This document shows positions 56,211 through 64,000 of a DNA stretch of 64,000 bases, one piece after another. The stretch comes from Malachius bipustulatus (lineage: Eukaryota; Arthropoda; Insecta; Coleoptera; Melyridae). The position numbers were made by a program, and so were the translations under genes. The notes below the pieces were generated by a model. The model ran no database searches, had not been told where the DNA came from, and saw only the letters and a program-made list of their open reading frames with translations. Where the stretch lies: contig OU342635.1 in the NCBI GenBank assembly GCA_910589415.1, forward strand, positions 1,240,001 to 1,304,000, given 5' to 3'. The stretch's first letter is position 1; each line of letters opens with the position of its first letter.

Positions 56211-57039
56211 TTCACACGCTCGGCAAAAGAGTTGAATGTTTTATGAGATAAACCAGGTATGTGACTTGCCTTGAAAACAAGAATTGGACCCAGTATGCAT
56301 GTAAACTGAAATGCTTTTGTAAATTGACTTCTAGATCTGTACATCTAGGAAGTTCTGAATATTAGCACTGTGACACAGATTTTACCTTGTATAGATAGAT
56401 ACTACTTAACAATAAATAACTATCGTTTTTGCCTTGTGGTTTTAAGGATAATAACAATAATATCAATAACATTCCTTTGGAAGTTTTGCAGATCTGACCT
56501 TTTGGTTACAAATTAATTTTCCTTAATAATCAGGGAGTTCACCCTTTGTACATAAATAAAATTTTTGATCGTACATTGTTTTATCTGTAGTCATGTATTA
56601 TTGTAACTAATGGTAATAAAATATTATAATTATTATTTTTTTGAATTTCATGTCTGAAGTTTAATACGTTAGTTTGTTAATAAATGTCATAAATTTTAAT
56701 TGACTTGTCACGGGTACAAAGGGGCAGTTATCCATTCCTGGGAACTCACCTCTACCCACAGAAAAATCCCGTTACAAATTTCGTTACTTTTTAGTCAAAA
56801 TATGGCTCCCTTTAAATGTTTATTACTGCAGTATTTTGATTTGTAAAAAGTTGAAATTTTGGATATAATTTGCCAATGTCCTCTATTAGTTCTACGCAAA
56901 GAAATTCGCTCTGCGTTATACAAGGTCGTTCGAAAATTGTGCTCTTACCGCTGCATACGAAAATTATGAAAATTCGATTTTTTTAAATAGAGTACCCTGT
57001 ATAATTATCAAATATTCTAACAGTTGAATTCTATAATTT
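56211..57039. other. Gene-free interval after the hammerhead motif
   Basis: AT-rich. It includes an ACCCTGTATAA-type end at 56993-57002. The minus-strand frame at 56159-56344 overlaps the ribozyme motif and is not a gene. Confidence 0.4.
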
Positions 57040-57530
57040 CTAGTCCTCCTCAGAAACTAAAGATTCTGTTAGATCTTGTTTTTCTTCACGGAAAGCCCAG
57101 TTTATGATAACCTTTCTCACGCTTTCCCTTGATCCATTGTACTTGTTATCTTTCGTAAAATTTTGCAGTGATTCTCTTAAGGGTTGCGAGTTATTTTTTC
57201 GGTCGTATGAAAGTTGTGTATAATTTGACGCAGTAAACATTGATCAAAGTCATCCAAGTTGGTTTTTGTTGCTAATTTAGTTTTTTTTTTTTTTAACCAG
57301 GAGAAGTAAATTTATCCGTTTGGCCATCGATGGATTCTGCTTGTTTCCACCACTATCCTTCGAACAGTCCGTTCACTAATGCCTGTCGCAGCAGCAACCC
57401 GTTTTTGAACTTGATTAATTGGCAAAATAGGACCCCGGACCACTTTTTTTAGATTATTAATAATTTTACGGCTTTGACTGGAAAGCGTTTTATTAGCTTC
57501 CTTCGCTACCTTTACAATAATAATTAACTG
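57040..57530 (-). pseudogene. Relic N-terminus of a Tc1/mariner-like transposase
   Basis: Reading the minus strand from about 57520, one frame has VRGPILPINQVQKRVAAATG and SERTVRRIVVE, an HTH region followed by a stop. A second frame (57240-57040) has FDQCLLRQIIHNFHTT and ESVRKVIINWAFREEKQD. Together these are the order of DNA-binding helices in pogo/Tc1-type DDE transposases common in insects. There are frameshifts and no DDE part, so it is dead. Confidence 0.5.
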
Positions 57531-57540
57531 TCACTAACAT

Positions 57541-58370
57541 AATAAAATACTAATGTCAAGTATCAGTGTCAATACATTTTTCAAAATTTATTACATAGAA
57601 TGTACTAAAACAGATTAGGTGGTGGGGGACCTCTCACTCCTGATTCATCCTCCAAGATGTTCCTGTCGATTAGTACGTTAAAATGTTATGATCAGAGAAG
57701 CACATAGGTATCCAAAATCTAAGTAGACATAATGTTTGAATTAAAGATTAGAAATTAGCATAGTTTGAAATTAGGGAATTTGTTGTACTGGGAGCATAAA
57801 TTTGCATTACAGAAATTGTGAAACACCTGTCAGTCATTCGATATAATATTTTTTGGTAAATGGTAGGACAATAAGGAAATAAATTTACATTTTGAAAAAA
57901 TTTATTCATCAAAATGACATATTATCATGTATTAATTTTTCATCAACAGTGCAACAATACAGCGGTTTAAAAGTAACGCAAAAAATTGTTCCAACAGATT
58001 TTTAATAATCGACTCTTTATTAAATAATGTCGTTAACTAATTATCAGACTTGTCAAGATTTAAAATTAGAAAATAACACAGTTCCACTGAATGTAGAGAG
58101 AAATTCGCTCGAAACAAAAAACAAAGCAAAGGAAGTTGGATTTCATAAATAAAACAAGTTGTGGGTCAAAATATTTCGAAGTTAGAAAAAAGCTCGAGAT
58201 TTGACATAAAAATTGCCATATTATCTTCTTTCCTGGTGTTGTTTTACATACAGGATATAAATTGTTACAACTTCAAAATTAAACCACTTCACTTTATAAA
58301 ATTAGCATCACAATTATTCCTTCCCTATCTAAAAGAGACACATTTACGAATCAATACCTACTAAATTATC
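57541..58370. other. Interval 3' of SKP2, no gene recognised
   Basis: Contains TTTATTA (minus-strand AATAAA) near 58014-58020, a possible SKP2 polyadenylation signal about 350 bp after its stop. Otherwise AT-rich. Confidence 0.35.
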
Positions 58371-61300
58371 CTAATCGGAAGATTTCAAGCTCCATATACT
58401 CGATCTTCTCGCTCCAACAGTAGGCCTTGCGATTGAACTAAATTTATATTTATTCAGACCCACGTGTGGCATGGCGGTTTGGATTTCGGTGAGTTCGTTT
58501 GACATCATGTAGCCACCGTGAATATCTAGAAATTGTAGGGACTTCAACGCTTTCAACAGCCTGCAAAAAAAAACTTGTTTATTAGCTATAAAACGTTGTT
58601 CAACTCTGACTACTATGTGATGAATGATTAGATTTTATCAAATGATTTCAAAATTAATTCTGCTACTTTTTGTTAAGAAATTAAGCCTGCCTAAAATTTG
58701 GCATTGCACACAGGGTGAGTCATTAATGGCGCATTTCCTCAATGGTGCATTGCAAGGGGCAATTCATGGAATCCATGAAATAATACGATTTTTTTATTTG
58801 ATGTTACAATATTTTCTCTTAAACAGTTAGAAAAATAAAAATACCTCAATCGTTCAAATTAACCAGGTGGTATAGAAATCACATCTCTTCGCCCGAAAGA
58901 ACCTCAGATTCACTATAAATGGCAGCCTAATTATTTTGATTCTTGTCTTGGTAGTTAATACAAAGCTTCAGGATGAAATTTCATATTACACAAGGTGTCA
59001 CGTCAGAGTTTGAATAATAAAAACTACCCCTATTGCCATTTTTCTAACTCTATGTATACTAAGGAACAGCACCTAAATAATCTGTTAAATTATTAATTCA
59101 TCACAACATAGTTGTACTTACAATATATCTCTGCATGTCATAAAATAACACCTCGAAAGAGACAGAAAATTTAAATTTTCCAAAGAGGCAATACTTTTAA
59201 GCGATTCGCCAGTTATCTTGGTGCAATCGGAGAGATCGAGTTCGGTCAGTCTTGGACAGGATTTTGTTAAATCCGCTACATCTGAAAATTACATAAAAAG
59301 TTCATAACAAAATGTCATTATCGGGTAATCTTGCAAACTTACAACTATCCATCATAAATTTTCTACATCCAGAAAAATTCAATCTCGTTATGGCAGATGG
59401 TAAATTCTTACAAATGTAAGCTATGGTGTTTTCACTCAAGTAAGTCCAAGCGATGTTCAGTTCTTTGATCCTGAAAAAAACAGTCTTATCTAATTGACTC
59501 ATTCGGTTAATTAACTAGAAAGAAAAAATACAGCAGAGTAACTTTCTTCACAGTAATAGTATACAGGTGATCCATCACTTATGTCCATCCCCGAAATAGA
59601 GGGTAATTTTAAAAGATAAAAAATTGAAATTCTGAGGTTCATGTAATTAATATACAACCATAGAATGGCGTAATCAGATAATCAGATTAATTAATCTTTT
59701 TCTGTTGAGCTAGAAGCGATAAAAAACTGTAATCTTTATTGTACTTTAATTACAACAGTCATTGCTTAGTACAAGAGCGTTATTACAGGAATAAAAAAAA
59801 AAACAAACACAAAGAGAAACAAAGTGAGAGTCGACGTGCCAGAGACACTAAAGACATCAGGTCTCAATCGAGGTAAGATTCCAACTCTATGATAAGGATG
59901 GATCAAAGCTGAGGGTTCTAGGTATTTTAATATCAGACTGTAGGTAGGGATGGGGGTTGGAAGGACAGTATATCAGAGGTAGTGTATGGTTCCAACTCCG
60001 TGAGGTGTTTCCGGAGATACGCACTGTACGCTGAGAACCCAACAGTTGCAGGATCTATTTTGAAGTGGTTCAGGTATTTGATAGATGCGTACGTGAATGT
60101 CCTTTCTGAAGACGACAGATGGTGTGTAGGAGAAAGGTAAAAGTTTATCCTGATTTTTGTGGATCAGTTTGAGCAGAGAGAAGAATTACAAAGCAGGCAC
60201 GGTTAGAAGTCCAAGCCGCCTGAAATGGCCTCTACAGGACTGCTCCACGGACAAGCCTGCCAGGTTCCTAATCGCTCTCTTTTGAAGAAGAAAAACCCTT
60301 TAGAGAGACTCTCAGACCCACCCCAGACGGCCACCCTATAGGTCACGTGGCTGATCAAATGCCCATAATAAGTATAGAGAAGAACATCACAAGACACCGT
60401 GTGCTGAAGGCATCTGAGAAGGAAGCAGAGGCGAAGGCACAAATGATCTGTGTGACCCGACCAGTTTAGGTTCTGGTCAATGATGAAGCCCAAAAACTTC
60501 ACGACACCCTTCGGCTCGATCAAGCCACCGTCGGTGGGTATGGAGGGTAAAGACGTGAGCAGCTAGAGTGAAAATCAATCATCTCAGTTTTGTCTAAGTT
60601 GGGTTTTAGATTATTGACCCTGAGCCATAAAGATGCTCGTTTCAAAGGAAGTTGAACGGCATCTATCAGACTAGGAAGGTCGCCTGGTTTTATCCTAATT
60701 AGAATTGTTATATCATCAGCATAGTTAACACAGAGTGAATTAGGGGATGTAATTTGTACACATTATTTATAATTCCCGTTTGATTTCAACATTTTATGTA
60801 TACCCTACTAAAATACACTCGACTCAGCCAGTCGATCTGTTCGATCCCGTTGCCAAATTTTTCATTCAACTGCCAACCTAGAGAGTAGATTGTGACAGCA
60901 TCTACACACGTCAGATTTTAAACGAGCAAACTTTTACTTACATGGTACAGCTACTGAGAAAATACTGCAAGCCGCCGATCTGGATACCCTCGACCATCGC
61001 TAGATTAGCCACTTCCAGCATCCTGCAGCGGCTCAGCGCCTTCAGAACGGCATCGTTGACACGGACGTTTTCTAAGCTCAATTTTTTCAGCCGGGGGCAC
61101 CGAATGAAAATGTCAACCAAACTCTCACAGCTTATACACGCCATGCTCAGATCAAGATACATCAGTCTGCAGGTGAAATCACACGGCCAAGCCCGGCAGT
61201 CCGGCAAAATCACAGGATGTTGTACCTAGTGGTGACAAATAATAATAATTGTTTCGCGGTTTTAAAATAATGTACAGGATGTTTGATTAACCAGAACAGA

Positions 61301-61884
61301 AAATTCAAGTTCAGATTCATCAATAAATTGCTTTTATAACTTTTTTTTGCGCGTGACATTAGAAACTCAATTTTTTGTTAGGATATGGCTGGCAAAATGA
61401 AGGTACTTGCAGCCCAGTGTATGATGCAACTGCACACTTCGTTAGTGGGCAAACAAATTTACAGTTTTCAATCAATTTCACCGGATGTTTTTATGAAATC
61501 TACAGAAGGTAACAAAAAATAAAACCATATAATTTCGGTGTTCTTTCATGGAAATTATGAAAAACCTCAATGGATTTGTGGGAGCAGTGATACCAATTAC
61601 TGGTTGTTTTCTTTGTTTACTGTTTTTGAGGAAACTTTCTACAATAACATTTATCCTTACCTCACATCTAGCCATCCGTAGAATCACCACTTGTCTGCTC
61701 AATATGATGCCCATCCCGCCGGGTATGATGCAGTTATTGGAGACATCGATTCTAGTCCATAAAGTTTCATCTTCTGTCAGTCTGTGAAATCTTCTATTAG
61801 TGAGACTGATACTTCGCAGGTCCCCCTTAGGTAACCATCGTAAAATGTTCAGGATCACTTCGTCTGACAGATTCTCAAAGAAGT
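58371..61884 (-). CDS. Skp2: SKP2 F-box/LRR protein (N-terminal exon not found)
   Basis: Five coding exons on the minus strand: 61884-61661, 61225-60942, 59470-59343, 59281-59122 and 58560-58371 (stop at 58373-58371). Donors are GAG|GTAAGG, AT|GTAAGT, TT|GTAAGT and TT|GTAAGT, and phases agree at every join. Exon 1 has the F-box (FFENLSDEVILNILRWLP, residues just after the splice). Exons 2-4 have leucine-rich repeats such as CRLMYLDLSMACISC, RLKKLSLENVRV and RLTELDLSDC. The last exon has SSIARPTVGARRSSIWSL, the distinctive SKP2 C-terminal tail. SKP2 is the substrate receptor of an SCF ubiquitin ligase that targets CDK inhibitors (family knowledge). The first visible exon opens after an acceptor (GGGTGCAG), so at least one upstream exon lies beyond 61884. 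Intron 2 (59471-60941) holds a LINE relic. Confidence 0.92.
59830..60745 (-). pseudogene. Non-LTR reverse transcriptase relic in SKP2 intron 2
   Basis: Minus strand: VNYADDITILIRIKPGD (catalytic YADD near 60713-60724), then LKPNLDKTEMI, then after a frame change KFLGFIIDQNLNWSGH and VLLYTYYGHLISHVTYRVAVWGGS (60520-60250). These are the thumb/C-terminal RT blocks of Jockey/CR1-type LINEs. Frames are broken and everything 5' of YADD is absent. Same strand as SKP2. Confidence 0.75.
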
Positions 61885-61933
61885 CTGCACCCAAAAATAA
61901 ATTTTTTTTAGATTCTTTTGATGAGGATTTCAA

Positions 61934-62570
61934 GTTAAAACCGGACTATGTCACATGTTTTGAGGTTTTTTAAGTGACTAAATGAATAATTTTACAAATA
62001 TTAACATCCAGATCAGAGCCACACACTGCTTAGGTTATCATGTCAGGATTCAGGAATATTGTATATTCTCCCAGGGGCAGAGAATGAGGCTATTATTCAC
62101 GAATGTATAATGTACCTATTATTCCCAAACTAAAATCAGCTAAAAAGAAACAACAATCAAACCTCAAGTTGAGGTGTAATGCCTTGAACCTCAAAACAGC
62201 AATGATGGTCATTTAACTTGACTTTTTTCAAGTCATAAAATCATAATAATTTAGAGAACTATAATAGGGCGTTTCAGCTAAAGTGACCATGATGTCAGGG
62301 TGACAACATCTTTAAACTTTCAGATGAAAATTACTGCCAAATTATCACTTTCGGCATACTTAAACTGTATTCCAACTTTATTCGGACCGCGGTTGGCGAT
62401 AAAATCAATTTATTTCGCCTGGTGTAATCTTGAAAAATCATTTTGTCAATAAACTATGACAATGAATTTTAACAGTGGATGTCACCCAGGCTATCTCTTT
62501 TTAATCTTCTTTTGACTGATTTGATCTTTGGAAGTTGTCAAGTTTCCACTGTAATTTAATTTTTCAAAAT
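61934..62570. other. Upstream interval of SKP2, no exon identified
   Basis: Expected to hold the SKP2 first intron and possibly its first exon. No frame with an SKP2-like N-terminus was recognised. The TTG-initiated extension over 61884-61933 is probably intron. Confidence 0.35.
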
Positions 62571-62598
62571 GTCATAAATAATCATTATCATCATAGAC

Positions 62599-62753
62599 CT
62601 ATGCCCGTATTCACAAACGATAATTTCCTAAATAATTACGTAATCAATTATCCCCATCTCATTCTATTGCAAAACAACTGCATATCTCCATCTCACTCAT
62701 TTAATTAATTACGTAATTATTTAGGAAATTATCGTTTGTGAATACGGGCACTA
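62599..62753. mobile_element. Short MITE with 3-bp target duplication (copy 2)
   Basis: The element is 62602-62750 (149 bp), flanked by CTA on both sides, and is nearly identical to the copy at 15135-15280. The inverse arm at about 63117 reads GACCTAGAAT when reverse-complemented, i.e. an empty site in which CTA occurs once. That proves the duplication and the element's ends. Confidence 0.92.
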
Positions 62754-62813
62754 GAATATAATGGACTGATAGTTGTCAATGCTTTACTGTACTAAGTTTG
62801 TTGCCAGTGTAAG

Positions 62814-62902
62814 AGTAGTTTTTGCCCTTACAAGAAATGTTGGTTGCCTACCTTACACAATAAGGTAGGCAACCAACATTTCTTGTAAGGGCAAAAACTA
62901 CT
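62814..62902. repeat. Perfect 42-bp inverted repeat with 5-nt loop
   Basis: Arms 62814-62855 and 62861-62902 are exact reverse complements (start AGTAGTTTTTGCCCTTACAA), with loop CACAA. A transcript of either strand would fold into an uninterrupted 42-bp stem. It lies at the centre of the palindromic element 62575-63130. Confidence 0.97.
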
Positions 62903-63130
62903 AAATATGTAATAGTAATAATAATAGATAATAATATTAACATTAATTATTATTGTTCTATCACTCAAAAAACACCAATAATGCGGAATTTTTGATTATT
63001 CTTTGTTTGAATTTGTTTTGTTGAATTGAATTCGTCGCTTTGCCCTTACTTGTATGTATGGTTGCCTAACTTTGGTTGGCAACAAATTTTAGTCACAAAG
63101 ATTCGTCCATTATATTCTAGGTCTATGATT

Positions 63131-64000
63131 ATCATACACGAAAATGTCAGAAACATTCACCAAAGAAACTGAAATTGGTTTAGAAAATGCACTCGCTGCT
63201 TGAATATAGCTATAATACGGTAAATTATCTGCCTGCAGCAATAATTTCACAGCTTTTGGAGACATTAATTTAGGTAAGTAGCAAGTATCCATGAGATAAT
63301 TATTACTGTATGGAAATCCTTTGATTAAGTATAACATTGATAACAAGATTTGATTAAGTATAAATGAATGTTTCCAATTCGAAATATGGCATCAATAAAA
63401 AAACAATTTAGATAAGTATAGGTACTTATACACCGTTCACATATTAAAAAAGAACTAGGTGGCCATGAACTTTTGTTTTTAGGTTTGCAAAAAGAAAACC
63501 CCCTAGATCTCGATTGACAATATCAGCTGATCGAGATATTAAAGGTTAAGTAAAGACTGACATTTGTCAAATCACTCAAAGTGTCTCAGCTGATTAACAG
63601 CCATGTTGTCAAATTGAAGTTTTAGTAGTAGGATATCTATCTAGGATGATTTTTTACTCTGATCAATTTTTCTCAAACTGACAAATAAAATTATTAAATT
63701 TTTGACATTTTAAATTTCAAAAGAGCAAAATGACGAAAATAATATCTTTAAGATGAATAAATCCGCATTAAGAAAGCATTTCAATGATTATAAGATCCAG
63801 AAAGTCCAAACTTGGGCAAACATTTAAGTCATTCTGAAGGTGAAATATATTTGGAATGTAAGTATTGAGTATGTGTATCTGTATCTGCTAAATTGCTGGT
63901 AATTACTGTCTCTTATAGTAGTCAGACCGTGCGTGGCATTAGCAAGTATTATTAGACAAGACAAATTTGATATTACACCCTTGGGCAGCCCACATAAAAC
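63131..64000. other. Right end of window, no confident gene
   Basis: The minus-strand frame at 63110-63346 (61-78 codons) has MLYLIKGFPYSNN near its ATG at 63337 and no recognised domain. Otherwise AT-rich non-coding sequence. Confidence 0.3.

Larger units (their letters stand above)
62575..63130. mobile_element. Palindromic element interrupted by a MITE
   Basis: AATCATTATCATCATAGACCTA (left arm, ending 62601) and CTAGAATATAATGGAC (from 62751) are inverse to GTCCATTATATTCTAGGTCTATGATTAT (63104-63131). The left arm carries a MITE; the right arm keeps the uninterrupted junction. It contains the perfect hairpin 62814-62902. Confidence 0.75.

Noticed and set aside
61885..61933. SKP2 start at 61933
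   Set aside because: The frame begins with TTG and passes through a plausible acceptor (GGGTGCAG). The residues are Lys/Ser-rich and unlike SKP2.
63110..63346. 78-codon minus-strand gene at the right edge
   Set aside because: Begins at a TTG, overlaps the end of a palindromic element and has no domain; the real ATG leaves about 75 codons.
1..64000. CRISPR arrays, bacterial operons, phage genes
   Set aside because: No regular spacer arrays. Spliced genes and retroelements show that this is a eukaryotic nuclear sequence.

Overview
This is about 64 kb of AT-rich nuclear DNA from an arthropod, almost certainly an insect. The evidence is spliced genes with GT-AG introns (RNF185, SKP2 and an SR-repeat splicing factor), Ty3/Gypsy and BEL/Pao LTR retrotransposons, non-LTR retrotransposons, hAT and PIF/Harbinger elements, and many long-inverted-repeat elements whose ends read TATACAGGGTG. 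I cannot name the order from sequence alone.

Layout. 1-16 kb has no recognisable host gene and is mostly palindromic (foldback) DNA elements, including a complete non-autonomous hAT with an 8-bp target-site duplication (8052-9036). 16.05-19.19 kb holds a GC-rich three-exon gene of unknown function with ten 54-bp coding repeats. 20.4-26.75 kb is a three-level nest: a palindromic element interrupted by an intact Gypsy element with apparently identical LTRs, whose 5' LTR is in turn interrupted by a hAT-like element. 28.2-30.6 kb carries the 3' exons of an SR-rich protein that looks like Srrm234. 31.2-33.9 kb is a 5'-truncated, frameshifted LINE. 34.1-35.6 kb is a two-exon HARBI1-like gene on the minus strand. 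35.9-44.3 kb is a THAP-containing DNA transposon relic split by a BEL/Pao element, and a second inverted relative lies at 45.3-47.1 kb. 50.5-54.8 kb is RNF185, with a 3.6-kb first intron filled with palindromes. 58.4-61.9 kb is SKP2 (minus strand, N-terminus not found) with a LINE relic in an intron.

The host genes are not an operon and share no evident pathway, although RNF185 (RING E3) and SKP2 (F-box subunit of an SCF E3) are both ubiquitin-ligase components. Most of the window is mobile DNA of several ages, and target duplications and empty sites let its order of insertion be read. Points most worth following: a hammerhead-ribozyme core at 56166, a weaker one at 53043, the unknown coiled-coil repeat gene, an eMIC-like terminus without its usual ending, and a perfect 42-bp hairpin at 62814-62902.
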